Positions 1 through 7,749 of a DNA stretch of 25,924 nt are shown here, piece by piece. A program made the position numbers and the translations under genes. This DNA comes from Treponema sp. UBA3662 (GTDB lineage: Bacteria > Spirochaetota > Spirochaetia > Treponematales > Treponemataceae), in contig DFJV01000141.1 in assembly GCA_002373205.1 (NCBI GenBank), positions 21,625 to 47,548 of the forward strand, in the 5' to 3' direction. Below the pieces are notes generated by a model. The model saw only the letters and a program-made list of their open reading frames with translations, did not search any database and was not told the DNA's origin. How positions within the stretch are numbered: position 1 is the first letter of the stretch; the number at the start of each line of letters is the position of its first letter.

Positions 1-24
1 CAGTTAATCAAGTACGATAGAGTT

Positions 25-1308
25 TTAGGACACTTCCACGCGCTCTATGTGGGCACCAAGGCTTTGCAGGCGCTCAACAAGATGCTCGTAGCCGCGCTCT
101 ATCTGGTACACATTGCTGATTCTGCTTTTTCCGTGTGCAGCCATTGCCGCTATTACCATTGCCATGCCGGCTCTTACGTCCGGGGAAACAAGATGGTCTC
201 CGTGCAAGGTGCTTGGGCCAGAAACAACTGCCCTGTGGGGGTCGCAGAGGGTAATTCTTGCACCCATGCTTATAAGCTTGTCTACAAAGAACATTCTGCT
301 TTCAAACATTTTTTCAAAGATGAGTACTGTTCCGCCTACCTGAGTTGCAACCACCGTCATGATTGAAGTTAAATCCGGCGGGAATCCCGGCCACGGACTG
401 TCGTCTATTTTTGGAATCATGCCGCCAAGGTCTGTGTTTACCTTTAGTTCCTGGTCAGAAGAAACTGTGAGGGTGTCGCCTTCTATGTCCCACCTGATGC
501 CAAGTTTGCTAAAGGAGATTTTTAGCGGCCTCATGTCTTTTGCATTTACGCCTGTTATTGTGATGGAGCCTTTTGTTGCAGCCGCAAGACCGATGAATGA
601 ACCAATTTCCATAAAGTCCGGGCCAATGGTAAAGTCTGCACCGCCCAGCTTTTTTACGCCGTCGATTACCAGTATGTTTGAACCAATTCCGCTGATTTTT
701 GCTCCCATAAGGTTCAGCATGTTGCACAGGTCCTGCACGTGGGGTTCACTTGCGGCATTTGTAATTTCTGTTCTGCCTTCCGCTAGAACCGCTGCCATAA
801 CGGCGTTTTCCGTGGCGGTAACGGATGCCTCGTCCAAAAACAATTCTTTGCCAACGAGTTTGTTTGCGGTAAATTCAAATTTGTTTGTAACGGCTACGCG
901 GGCACCAAGCTCTGTTAGCGCAAGAAAGTGTGTGTCCAGCCTGCGCCTTCCTATAACATCGCCTCCCGGTGGAAAAAGTGCTGCCTTGCCTGTCCTTGCA
1001 ACAAGGGGGCCTGCAAACAAGATGGATGCACGGATTTTTTTTGTGTATTCACTGGGGATGTCCGTTCTTTTTATTTCTGCTGCGGTGATTTTCCAGATGT
1101 GGTTGCCGCCTTTTTCTACTTTTGCACCAAGAGCCTTAAGAATTTCAAGCATAACGCCTGTGTCTTCTATGTCTGGAATGTTGCGGAGCGTGACCGTTTC
1201 TTTTGTAAGAAGTGCCGCCGCAATGCAGGGAAGAGCCGCATTTTTGTTGCCGCTTGCCTTGATTGTTCCAGAAATTGGATAGCCGCCTTCTATTGAATAT
1301 TCATACAT
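25..1308 (-). CDS. murA: UDP-N-acetylglucosamine 1-carboxyvinyltransferase (MurA), Cys-to-Asp type
   Basis: MurA transfers enolpyruvate from PEP to UDP-GlcNAc, the first committed step of peptidoglycan synthesis, in the cytoplasm. The 427-residue length is normal for the family. The N-terminal SGNKNAALP motif carries K22 and N23, which contact substrate. The active-site loop reads PPGGDVIGRRR, so the usual catalytic Cys (Cys115 in E. coli) is Asp117 (codon GAT, complement of 958-960). The WPGFPPD segment and a C-terminal ERGYEHLVERLQSLGA segment with the conserved Arg are present. The start ATG has a GGGGA ribosome binding site just upstream. The gene lies 9 nt after pepT and is probably cotranscribed with it. 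By family knowledge, Cys-to-Asp MurA enzymes (Borrelia, Chlamydia, Mycobacterium) are active but insensitive to fosfomycin. Identification is very secure; the resistance is inferred. Confidence 0.97.
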   Translation of the reverse strand: MYEYSIEGGYPISGTIKASGNKNAALPCIAAALLTKETVTLRNIPDIEDTGVMLEILKALGAKVEKGGNHIWKITAAEIKRTDIPSEYTKKIRASILFAGPLVARTGKAALFPPGGDVIGRRRLDTHFLALTELGARVAVTNKFEFTANKLVGKELFLDEASVTATENAVMAAVLAEGRTEITNAASEPHVQDLCNMLNLMGAKISGIGSNILVIDGVKKLGGADFTIGPDFMEIGSFIGLAAATKGSITITGVNAKDMRPLKISFSKLGIRWDIEGDTLTVSSDQELKVNTDLGGMIPKIDDSPWPGFPPDLTSIMTVVATQVGGTVLIFEKMFESRMFFVDKLISMGARITLCDPHRAVVSGPSTLHGDHLVSPDVRAGMAMVIAAMAAHGKSRISNVYQIERGYEHLVERLQSLGAHIERVEVS

Positions 1309-1317
1309 AAAAATCCC

Positions 1318-2589
1318 CTATTTTGCCCATATTTGAATTAGTTTTATTAATACATCGGTAGCTTTAACCATCTGGCTTAAGCTTGCCCATTCGTAGCGTG
1401 AATGGTAGGAATGCCCACCGGTAAAGATGTTGGGAGTGGGAATGCCCATTTCGCAAAGCCTTGAACCGTCCGTTCCTCCGCGTATGGGAGTAAAGTTTGG
1501 CTCAACCCCAGCGTCTTTGTATGCCTGCACAAGATTTTGCACAACAAGCGGGTGTTTGTCCAGGGTTTGCTTCATGTTAAGGTACTGCTGTTTGTGGGTA
1601 ACTTCTGCCTTTCCGCCGAATGCGCCTGCCGTTACCGCCGCAAGCTGGTCAACAAAAGCCTTGCGCCTTTCCATGCCGTCCGTGGTAAAGTCACGCAGGA
1701 TTAGGCTTACGAATGATTTTTCTATTGAACCGCTAATTTCCATTGGAGCGTAGAAGCCCTGGTAGCAGTCTGTTGTTTCCGGTGCCTCTTGGCGGGGAAG
1801 GTTTGCCGTAAAATAAGAAGCCATTGTTATTGCGTTTACCATGTCCGCCCGGGCAGAGCCTGTGTGTTTGGAAAGGCCTGTAAAGACTATGTCTGTCTTA
1901 AAAGCGTTAAAACATTCTGTTTCAAGCTCGCCTATGTGTCCGCCGTCTACAGTGTAGGCGCATTTTGACTTTATAAGATTGAGGGGAACATTGTCCATTC
2001 CGTGGCCAGTCTCTTCGTCTGGTGAAAATATGACTTCTACAGGTCCGTGCTGAATTTCCGGGTGGTCAATAATGTATTTGCAGGCAGTCATTATTTCTGC
2101 AAGACCTGCCTTGTCGTCCGCACCAAGAAGGGTAGAGCCGTCGCTTGTTATTATGGTGTCTTTTTCTTGGCCGGCAAGTTCAAGGTCCCTGTCCTTTTTT
2201 GGGTCGAGCGTAATGCCGTAGGGAAGGTCTATGGGTTTTCCGTCGTATTGTGAATGAACTATGGGCTTAACGTCTTTACCGCTTACTTCTTCCACAGTGT
2301 CTATGTGGGCAAGCAGGCAGATGGAAGGCTTTTCTTCAAAACCAGGGCTAGCCGGAATGTATGCGTAGGTGTAGCAGAAGGGTGTTGTCTGAACGTTCTT
2401 AAAACCTGCATCCTCTAATTCTGAATTTAGCAGTGCAGCCATTTCTTTTTGCTGGGGAGTGCTGGGCTGAATTCCTTTGTCCGCAACTTCGCTTGAACTT
2501 TCGCTGTAGGTTTTTACATAGCGGAGGAAGCGTTCAAGCAAGGGTTTGGAAATGGGGGACTGGGCAATGTAGGTTGAAGCGTCTTGCAT
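1318..2589 (-). CDS. pepT: Peptidase T (tripeptide aminopeptidase, M20B)
   Basis: This cytoplasmic di-zinc aminopeptidase removes N-terminal residues from tripeptides. It has 423 residues, close to the usual 410. Metal and catalytic motifs appear in order: AHIDT (H95, D97), GADDKAG (D158), SPDEETG (E192/E193), TVDGGHIGE (D215) and, near the C-terminus, GGHSYHSRYEW, with H396 the likely last ligand. The dimerisation-domain segment SKHTGSARADMVNA lies between them, as expected. There is no Shine-Dalgarno sequence before the ATG. A sigma70-like promoter instead ends 6 nt before it, suggesting a leaderless transcript (see the promoter entry). It is followed 9 nt later by murA and preceded by the toxin gene after 44 nt, so it may also be read through from the toxin-antitoxin promoter. 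Confidence 0.96.
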   Translation of the reverse strand: MQDASTYIAQSPISKPLLERFLRYVKTYSESSSEVADKGIQPSTPQQKEMAALLNSELEDAGFKNVQTTPFCYTYAYIPASPGFEEKPSICLLAHIDTVEEVSGKDVKPIVHSQYDGKPIDLPYGITLDPKKDRDLELAGQEKDTIITSDGSTLLGADDKAGLAEIMTACKYIIDHPEIQHGPVEVIFSPDEETGHGMDNVPLNLIKSKCAYTVDGGHIGELETECFNAFKTDIVFTGLSKHTGSARADMVNAITMASYFTANLPRQEAPETTDCYQGFYAPMEISGSIEKSFVSLILRDFTTDGMERRKAFVDQLAAVTAGAFGGKAEVTHKQQYLNMKQTLDKHPLVVQNLVQAYKDAGVEPNFTPIRGGTDGSRLCEMGIPTPNIFTGGHSYHSRYEWASLSQMVKATDVLIKLIQIWAK

Positions 2590-2595
2590 ACTAAC

Positions 2596-2624
2596 AGAAT
2601 AGCGAATTTTTGCCCGCGGTGCAA
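2596..2624 (-). promoter_or_regulatory. Candidate leaderless promoter of pepT
   Basis: Reading toward pepT, a -35-like TTGCAC (complement of 2619-2624), a 17-nt spacer and a -10-like TATTCT (complement of 2596-2601) are followed by exactly 6 nt and the pepT ATG. That geometry puts the expected +1 on the A of ATG. No SD sequence is present to contradict it. The same arrangement precedes dnaX. The hexamers are imperfect, so this is an inference. Confidence 0.45.
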
Positions 2625-2633
2625 TCGGTGGCT

Positions 2634-3107
2634 TTAGGACTGTGCCTTTTGCGGTGCGGCGCCTTCAAACCAATTTTCTACCTGCAAATTGCTCACTTCT
2701 TGGATTGCGGTAAAATGCCTTGTGTTGCGGGTTACAAGAACCATGTGGTTTGCAAGGGCGATGGAGGCTATCATGCTGTCTGAAAATGGAACTGGTTTTC
2801 CTATTTTTTCGGCATTTGCACGAATTTCAGAATGAATCATGGAGGCTTTTTCTGTGTAGCTTTTCACTTTAAATGAGTCCATAACATCATCGAGTATGTA
2901 TTTGCCAAGATATTTTTTGTAAATTCCTTCTGGCAATTTGTGATAACCGTATAGCATTTCATGTAATGTAGGTGCACCTATTGCACAGTCAGAATTGTGT
3001 TCACCTATTTTTTTTATCACGTTAAAATTGGGTTCAGGTTTTATGATTTCTGAAACGATATTAGAGTCTAAAAGATAATGCTGGTCTTCTTCGTTATAAT
3101 CTGTCAT
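2634..3107 (-). CDS. PIN-domain ribonuclease toxin, VapC-like
   Basis: This is a 157-residue PIN-domain protein. The acidic active-site set is visible: D14 in YLLDSNIVSE, E50 in TLHEMLYG, D110 in PFSDSMIASIAL, and the C-terminal VTRNTRHF segment with N128. PIN toxins of type II toxin-antitoxin systems cleave RNA (often tRNA or rRNA) using Mg2+. The ATG overlaps the last base of the antitoxin stop codon in a TAATG arrangement, implying translational coupling. The C-terminal tail (about 15 residues after the domain) is not recognisable. All key residues are intact, so the toxin is predicted to be active. Its target cannot be told from sequence. Confidence 0.9.
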   Translation of the reverse strand: MTDYNEEDQHYLLDSNIVSEIIKPEPNFNVIKKIGEHNSDCAIGAPTLHEMLYGYHKLPEGIYKKYLGKYILDDVMDSFKVKSYTEKASMIHSEIRANAEKIGKPVPFSDSMIASIALANHMVLVTRNTRHFTAIQEVSNLQVENWFEGAAPQKAQS

Positions 3108-3418
3108 TAGTTACTAAACACTCCTTCAAAAATGTCATTTTCCCAACTGGTACCTTCAGTTGAATAATCCCTTACGTCAAAAATCTTGTCGATTTCTTCG
3201 TTGGTGATAAGTCCGGCGGTTTTTCTGCGGAATTCTGCGGCTTTGTCAAGAATCGTTTCTTTGCGGCTTCTGTTAATCATTCTATTGTAGTCTTCAAAAG
3301 AAAGAAGCACTCCAACAGGCTGATTGCGGCGTGAGATAAAAACCGGGCCTGTTTCTTCTGCCTGATGCATAAAAAGTGGCAGTTTGTTTTTTACTTCATA
3401 AATCGGGACTGTGTTCAT
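3107..3418 (-). CDS. Phd/YefM-type antitoxin partner of the PIN toxin
   Basis: This 103-residue protein has a Phd/YefM-like N-terminal DNA-binding half: IYEVKNKLPLFMHQAEETGP, then VFISRRNQPVGVLLSFEDYNRM. The C-terminal part (about residues 50-103, ending in an acidic, aromatic stretch) would wrap the toxin. It is longer than the typical 75-90 residues. The start codon has a strong TAGGAGG site 5 nt upstream. The gene is first in the operon, which fits autoregulation. Two ATAGCTAT palindromes lie in and beside its promoter and are the likely operator. Confidence 0.88.
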   Translation of the reverse strand: MNTVPIYEVKNKLPLFMHQAEETGPVFISRRNQPVGVLLSFEDYNRMINRSRKETILDKAAEFRRKTAGLITNEEIDKIFDVRDYSTEGTSWENDIFEGVFSN

Positions 3419-3435
3419 AAAAGCCTCCTAAAATC

Positions 3436-3464
3436 ATGATATGGTCAAATAGCTATAAAGTCAA
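3436..3464 (-). promoter_or_regulatory. Sigma70-type promoter of the toxin-antitoxin operon
   Basis: Reading toward the antitoxin gene: TTGACT (-35, complement of 3459-3464), 17-nt spacer, TATCAT (-10, complement of 3436-3441). Each hexamer matches consensus at five of six bases. The predicted start lies a few bases upstream of the AGGAGG site of the antitoxin gene. One copy of the ATAGCTAT palindrome sits inside the spacer, where a bound repressor would block RNA polymerase. Confidence 0.75.
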
Positions 3465-3483
3465 GTTTAAAATAGCTATTTTA
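3449..3483. promoter_or_regulatory. Doubled palindromic operator (ATAGCTAT x2)
   Basis: The 8-bp palindrome ATAGCTAT occurs at 3449-3456 and again at 3472-3479, centres 23 bp apart, close to two helical turns. The second is the core of a perfect 16-bp palindrome, TAAAATAGCTATTTTA, at 3468-3483. The first lies between the -35 and -10 of the toxin-antitoxin promoter, the second just upstream of its -35. This is the usual layout for antitoxin or toxin-antitoxin complex binding; binding itself is inferred. Confidence 0.65.
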
Positions 3484-3503
3484 GAATATATTCGGAAAGC
3501 TTT

Positions 3504-3533
3504 TTGACAAGCCGAAAATTCCCGTGCTATAGT
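3504..3533 (+). promoter_or_regulatory. Sigma70-type promoter of the GH5 gene
   Basis: A perfect TTGACA (3504-3509), an 18-nt spacer and TATAGT (3528-3533, five of six) precede the GH5 start codon by 25 nt. An AGGAGA ribosome binding site lies between. It is back to back with the toxin-antitoxin promoter. Confidence 0.75.
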
Positions 3534-3558
3534 TTTTATAAGAATACAGGAGACTCTT

Positions 3559-5277
3559 ATGAAGAAATTTATTGCCTTTGTTCAGTTTTTAGCCCTTGCA
3601 CTTTGTCTTGCTGCGGCAAAAGAAAAAGAAGTGCCCAAGGTGCAAAAGACAATGCCTTTTACTAAGGGGCTCAATTTAACCGGTTGGCTTGAAGGCTATA
3701 ACAATAGCAACTGGAGGTCCGATCTTTTTGGAAAGCAGGATTTTGAAGACATAAAAAGTCTTGGTGTTGAGATTGTGCGCATTCCAATTTTCTTTGAAGA
3801 ATTCAGTTCAGGTTCGCCTGACTACATAGTTGAAGACTGGCTTTGGGAAAAGATAGACAAGGCTGTTGAATGGTGTACTGAACTTAAGATGTACATGATA
3901 ATCGACTTTCACAACGACTGCGGCTATAAGACAAAAACAAAACCCAATGTAGAAGACATGCTTTTAAAAATCTGGAAACAGATTGCCGAACGCTACAAAA
4001 ATTCTGGTGAATATGTGCTTTACGAAATTATGAATGAACCTCATTTTGAAAGTGGAAACAAGGCTTCGGATGTTGCAAAGTGGGGAAAGCTACAGGGCAA
4101 TGTGCTAAAGGCAATCCGTGAGGTGGACAAAAGGCATACCGTAATTGTTTGTGCGGAAGATTACTGCTCTGTTACTTATCTTTTAAAACTCCCGGATTAC
4201 AAGGACGACAATCTTATTTACAACTTCCATGACTATACGCCCATGCTCTTTACCCATCAGGGTGCAAACTGGGCAGGTCTGGAAAATGTCCGCCACATTC
4301 CTTTTCCATATTCAAAAGAAAAAATGCCTAAAATGCCAAAAAATCAAAAAGACCAGGGCTGGATAGAATCAATGTTTGCAAATTACAAGACCGAGGGTAG
4401 CGAAGAATATCTTGTAAAGCCACTTGATGAAGCAGTTAAATTTGCAAACAAGCGCGGGGTAGCCCTAATGTGCAACGAATACGGTGTTGTTATGGATTAT
4501 GCAGACAATACGGAACGCTGCAACTGGTACCGTCTTAAGGGAAAATGGATGCAGGAAAGGAACATTTGCCGTGTAAGCTGGGACTACAGGAATAAACTGG
4601 GGGTCTTTACAAATGACAGCTGGTATCCTAGCCAGGCAAGGTTTCCAGAAGATTTGAATGTTGAGCTTTTAAAAGCAATGGAATTTAATGTTCCGCAAAT
4701 AAAACCCAGAAAAAGATTTTCTTGGCTTGAAAATGCAAAAAAAACAGGTGACTATACAATCTACAGGAATGGGTTTGCAAGGGGAACCTATTTTGCCGGT
4801 TGGTGCGATTCATTTAGAATTAACAGGAAGGATTCTGTAAGCGGCGAGCCTTATATCTATGTTGGGAAGGCAGAAAAATACAATGCCATTGGCTGCATGT
4901 TTGGAGAAAGTTGTGACTTTTCTGATCTTGTAAAAAGCGGCATGTCTCTTGAAGTTGAACTTAGCACAGGCCAGAAAGACCTGGACATAAAGGTGTATTT
5001 TGTGGATAAGGAAACACCCGGAAAAGGCAAGGAAAATCAGCCGTGGAGGTGCCAGGCAACAATAGACGGCAGAAGCCTTCCCGCTGACGGCAAATGGCAC
5101 AAGGTGAGGATTCCGCTAAAGGAGTTTGCAGATGCCGGTGCATGGAGCGACAGTGAAAACAAATGGTATGATGCTGAAGGCTTGTTCAGCTGGGAAAAGG
5201 TGAATGAACTTAAATTTGACTTTGGGGAAAAAGGCCTTAAAAATTCCCTTTCTGTCCGCAGCATAGCGATAAAATAA
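3559..5277 (+). CDS. Secreted GH5 family endoglucanase-like glycosidase with C-terminal CBM-like domain
   Basis: This 572-residue exported protein starts with a signal peptide (basic MKK, hydrophobic residues 4-19, AAA before residue 21). The GH5 TIM barrel spans about residues 30-385. IDFHND (H118), YEIMNEPH (E160, acid/base), NFHDYTP (H224, Y226), MCNEYGV (E307, nucleophile) and VSWDYRN (W341) match the family's catalytic positions. Residues from about 395 form a separate beta-rich region ending GKWHKVRIPLKEF...FSWEKVNELKFDF, resembling CBM11/CIA30-type sandwich domains. GH5 enzymes hydrolyse beta-1,4-linked glucans or mannans; the exact substrate cannot be read here. C16 after LALAL could be a relaxed spirochaetal lipobox, so lipid anchoring is possible. 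AGGAGA precedes the ATG. Confidence 0.92.
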   Translation: MKKFIAFVQFLALALCLAAAKEKEVPKVQKTMPFTKGLNLTGWLEGYNNSNWRSDLFGKQDFEDIKSLGVEIVRIPIFFEEFSSGSPDYIVEDWLWEKIDKAVEWCTELKMYMIIDFHNDCGYKTKTKPNVEDMLLKIWKQIAERYKNSGEYVLYEIMNEPHFESGNKASDVAKWGKLQGNVLKAIREVDKRHTVIVCAEDYCSVTYLLKLPDYKDDNLIYNFHDYTPMLFTHQGANWAGLENVRHIPFPYSKEKMPKMPKNQKDQGWIESMFANYKTEGSEEYLVKPLDEAVKFANKRGVALMCNEYGVVMDYADNTERCNWYRLKGKWMQERNICRVSWDYRNKLGVFTNDSWYPSQARFPEDLNVELLKAMEFNVPQIKPRKRFSWLENAKKTGDYTIYRNGFARGTYFAGWCDSFRINRKDSVSGEPYIYVGKAEKYNAIGCMFGESCDFSDLVKSGMSLEVELSTGQKDLDIKVYFVDKETPGKGKENQPWRCQATIDGRSLPADGKWHKVRIPLKEFADAGAWSDSENKWYDAEGLFSWEKVNELKFDFGEKGLKNSLSVRSIAIK

Positions 5278-5306
5278 AAAAAGCGCCTGCCTGTTAAGAC
5301 AAGCGC
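5272..5306 (-). terminator. Rho-independent terminator of the chemotaxis receptor gene
   Basis: Read on the minus strand, GCGCTTGTC and GGCAGGCGC (5298-5306 and 5283-5291) form a 9-bp stem with two G-T pairs and a 6-nt loop, followed by a T-tract (complement of 5272-5282). It sits 21 nt beyond the receptor stop codon. On the plus strand the same stem has two A-C mismatches and a weaker T-run, so it may only partly serve the GH5 gene. Confidence 0.8.
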
Positions 5307-5326
5307 CCTTTTGCTTTTGGAAAACC

Positions 5327-7408
5327 TTAGACTTTGAATTTGTCTATCTGGCTTCCGATGGAAGAGATGCTTGAGTCCATGGAAGACGAAACTTTTGTAA
5401 GGTCATTTGCGTTAGACGTAATTCCCTGGGTTTCGTTTTCGATGTTGTTCATAAGATTTGAAATGTCGTTACTCATCGTGTAGAGCGCATTAATTTCTGC
5501 AAGAACCGAGTTGATGCTCTGAGAAATTTCTGATGAAGAAGTGCGTACTTCCGATGTATTTGAATTCATTTCGCTAAGGGCTTCAAGGACCTGCTTTGAA
5601 CCTGCGTTCTGTTCCTGAATTGCTTCGTGAATCTGGCGGACAAGCGAACTTGTTGTTTCAATCCTCTTTGAAACAGAGTCGAATGCAAGCTTTGATGCGG
5701 CGGATGCTTCCGTAACGCCGTTGATTGTTTCCTGAACGCTGCGCAACTCTTCGCCAATCTTTTTGGACTGAAGGCTGGATGTTTCTGCAAGCTTTCTAAT
5801 TTCGTCTGCAACAACAGCAAAACCTTTACCTGCCTCTCCTGCGTGGGCTGCTTCGATAGCGGCGTTCATAGCCAAGAGGTTTGTCTGCTTAGCAATGTTG
5901 TTTACGATGCTGTTTGCTTCTGCAAGAAGTTTTGACTGTTCGGAAATCTGGATAACCTGGTTGTTAACGAGTCTGTCTTTTGAAATACCAGTCTCTGTGT
6001 CCTGTGCAAGCGCTTCGAATTCCTGAGCCATGTGGGATACGGAAGAATCCATGGTGGAGATGTTTTTAAGCATCTCTTCTACCGCTGCGGAAGCTTCTGA
6101 TACGGATGATGCCTGGGAGTCGATGATAGAGCTGAATTTTGTTATGCTTGAAGAAACCTGCTGTGCGCCTGCTGCTGTCTGGTTTACGCTCTGTGTCTGG
6201 GTTTCTATCTTCTTGTCTATGTTGGAGACGGAACCGGTAATGCTCTTTACGGAACCAGTAGTGTCGTTAATTTGGTTGCCAAGTTCGCCGTTTACCTCTT
6301 TTAGCGCATCCTGTGAAAGTTTTATCGTGGCGATTATCTCGCGGATTTTTTCTACGAAGACGTTGAATGTGTTTACAAGGACACCTACTTCGTCGTTTGT
6401 CTGTGAAGGAATCTTTTTGGTAAGGTCTGCATCTCCTTCTGCAATGTCCGAAAGGCTTCTTGTTACCAGGTTGATTCTTCTAAGAACCCTCTTCATAACA
6501 ATGATAACTGCGATTGTTATTATGATGGCTATTACGATTCCAGAGAAAACCGTTGTGTTTGAAACTTTACTAACTGCATTCTGGATTTCTTCGTAGGGAA
6601 CTACAATACCAACTTTCCAGCCTGCACCAACCTTTACCGGCGAAACGGAAACCATTACTTTTTCATTTTCATAGTCTATAATGGAAGCCTTTGTTTCGTT
6701 TGTCTGAAGGAGTTCACTGATTGCTTTGTCTTCCTTCAGGTCTGTCATGATAAGGTCTTTGTTGGGGTGGGCCAGGATTGTGCTGTTGGAGTCCGTTACG
6801 AACATGTAGCCGTTCTCTCCGATTTTAATAGAAGCAATTGTTTCCTGAATGAAGTTGAGCGACATCATTGCGTTAAAGAAGCCGAATGTCTTGCCCCTTG
6901 CATCTTTTGCGGCTACAGCAATTGGGAATACTGGCTGGCCGGTTGTTTTTGAGATGATTGCAACACCAATACAGTTGTCTTTTCCCTTTACCATTATGTC
7001 CTGGTAGTAGTCGCGGCTGTTTATAGCGCCGACTTTACCGCGCAGGCCTGTGTCGCGGATGGACTGTCCGTCTGGTCCGCAGTAGAACATGTAGTCATAG
7101 TCCTTGTTGCAAAGCTGGGTGTTCTGCTGAAGCCATTTTACTACTTCTTCACCATCTCCAGTTTTGCAGACATCTGCCCCGGAGTATACCTTAAGGTCAA
7201 GAAGGTAGCTGTTGAGCCAGGATTCAATCTGGGCAGCACGTGCGTTTGAAATTTCTTTCATGTTTGATTCATAAACGTTGTCCATTACTGGTGAAAGAAC
7301 CTTCAAGTTTACAAAAATCAAAATTGCAAACAGAATTACAACGAGTGGAATCGTTATGAAGACGACTTTTGTTAAAATAGAATTGCGTCTTATTAATTTG
7401 TTATCCAT
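5327..7408 (-). CDS. Methyl-accepting chemotaxis protein with periplasmic dCache sensor
   Basis: This transmembrane chemoreceptor would signal through CheW/CheA to the flagellar motors. With the start chosen here it has 693 residues: TM1 about 14-36, a periplasmic dCache-type ligand domain about 40-280 (including GLRGKVGAINSRDYYQDIM and ENGYMFVTDSNSTILAHPN), TM2 about 287-306, a HAMP linker to about 360, then a long coiled-coil signalling domain. The hairpin tip NLLAMNAAIEAAHAGEAGKG and DEIRKLAETSSLQSKKIG are the family signature. No C-terminal CheR-binding pentapeptide is seen. The frame stays open to 7513, but that ATG lies in the promoter -35 box, whereas the ATG at 7408 has a GGGGGTGG site. 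The ligand is unknown. It is monocistronic, with its own terminator. Confidence 0.94.
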   Translation of the reverse strand: MDNKLIRRNSILTKVVFITIPLVVILFAILIFVNLKVLSPVMDNVYESNMKEISNARAAQIESWLNSYLLDLKVYSGADVCKTGDGEEVVKWLQQNTQLCNKDYDYMFYCGPDGQSIRDTGLRGKVGAINSRDYYQDIMVKGKDNCIGVAIISKTTGQPVFPIAVAAKDARGKTFGFFNAMMSLNFIQETIASIKIGENGYMFVTDSNSTILAHPNKDLIMTDLKEDKAISELLQTNETKASIIDYENEKVMVSVSPVKVGAGWKVGIVVPYEEIQNAVSKVSNTTVFSGIVIAIIITIAVIIVMKRVLRRINLVTRSLSDIAEGDADLTKKIPSQTNDEVGVLVNTFNVFVEKIREIIATIKLSQDALKEVNGELGNQINDTTGSVKSITGSVSNIDKKIETQTQSVNQTAAGAQQVSSSITKFSSIIDSQASSVSEASAAVEEMLKNISTMDSSVSHMAQEFEALAQDTETGISKDRLVNNQVIQISEQSKLLAEANSIVNNIAKQTNLLAMNAAIEAAHAGEAGKGFAVVADEIRKLAETSSLQSKKIGEELRSVQETINGVTEASAASKLAFDSVSKRIETTSSLVRQIHEAIQEQNAGSKQVLEALSEMNSNTSEVRTSSSEISQSINSVLAEINALYTMSNDISNLMNNIENETQGITSNANDLTKVSSSMDSSISSIGSQIDKFKV

Positions 7409-7484
7409 TAAACCACCCCCAAATGAATAATTATAACTTTTGTTTATATCTGAATTTCGGTATGCAAATAAAAAACTTAAATTT

Positions 7485-7513
7485 ATTATAAAACCAGAGT
7501 GGGTATAAGTCAA
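7485..7513 (-). promoter_or_regulatory. Sigma70-type promoter of the chemotaxis receptor gene
   Basis: On the minus strand, TTGACT (-35, complement of 7508-7513), a 17-nt spacer and a perfect TATAAT (-10, complement of 7485-7490) give a leader of about 70 nt before the ATG at 7408. Its position rules out the more upstream in-frame ATG. Confidence 0.8.
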
Positions 7514-7582
7514 ATTTTATGGAATTTAGCCTGAATTCTGGGCACAAACAGGCTCATGGTCTGGATTGTAGGCACGGCCGGG

Positions 7583-7657
7583 ATTGGAGGGGCGTAAGTT
7601 GCCGCAGGCAATGGAGTGGGTAGGGCCCCACGGAACCCCGGAAAGCCCTTAGCAAAA
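7583..7657 (+). repeat. Dispersed hairpin repeat family 1, copy 1
   Basis: This copy runs from ATTGGAGGGGCG to CCCTTAGCAAAA. Its hairpin 2 is TTGCC-gca-GGCAA and its hairpin 3 is GTGGG-tagggc-CCCAC, followed by the family's CGGAACCCC. Paired positions differ from copies 4 and 5 but pairing is kept. The 5' hairpin is degenerate in this copy. Confidence 0.8.
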
Positions 7658-7694
7658 GAAGCTGCCGCAAGAAAAAAAGAGAAAAAAGCATCTA

Positions 7695-7723
7695 TTGTTT
7701 GAATTCAAGACTTTTGCTATTAT
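7695..7723 (+). promoter_or_regulatory. Possible promoter of the EIIC-like gene
   Basis: TTGTTT (7695-7700), a 17-nt spacer and TATTAT (7718-7723). The -10 matches at five of six bases but the -35 at only three. A small ATGCT/AGCAT hairpin overlaps the expected start. Confidence 0.35.
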
Positions 7724-7749
7724 GCTTTAGCATTATTTGCGGAGGATTT

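Larger units (their letters stand above)
7514..7749. other. Divergent intergenic region between receptor and EIIC-like gene
   Basis: With the leader 7409-7513 this is a 341-nt stretch without a gene. It holds the receptor promoter, a weaker candidate promoter for the EIIC-like gene and one copy of the dispersed GC-rich repeat. I see nothing in 7515-7582. Confidence 0.6.

Noticed and set aside
359..1282. 307-residue open frame on the plus strand opposite murA
   Set aside because: It lies wholly antisense to a fully conserved murA; composition is that of a shadow frame, with no ribosome binding site or recognisable motif.
7409..7513. N-terminal extension of the chemotaxis receptor by 35 residues
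   Set aside because: The upstream ATG lies in the promoter -35 box, and the ATG at 7408 has a strong GGGGGTGG site and a normal N-terminus before TM1.
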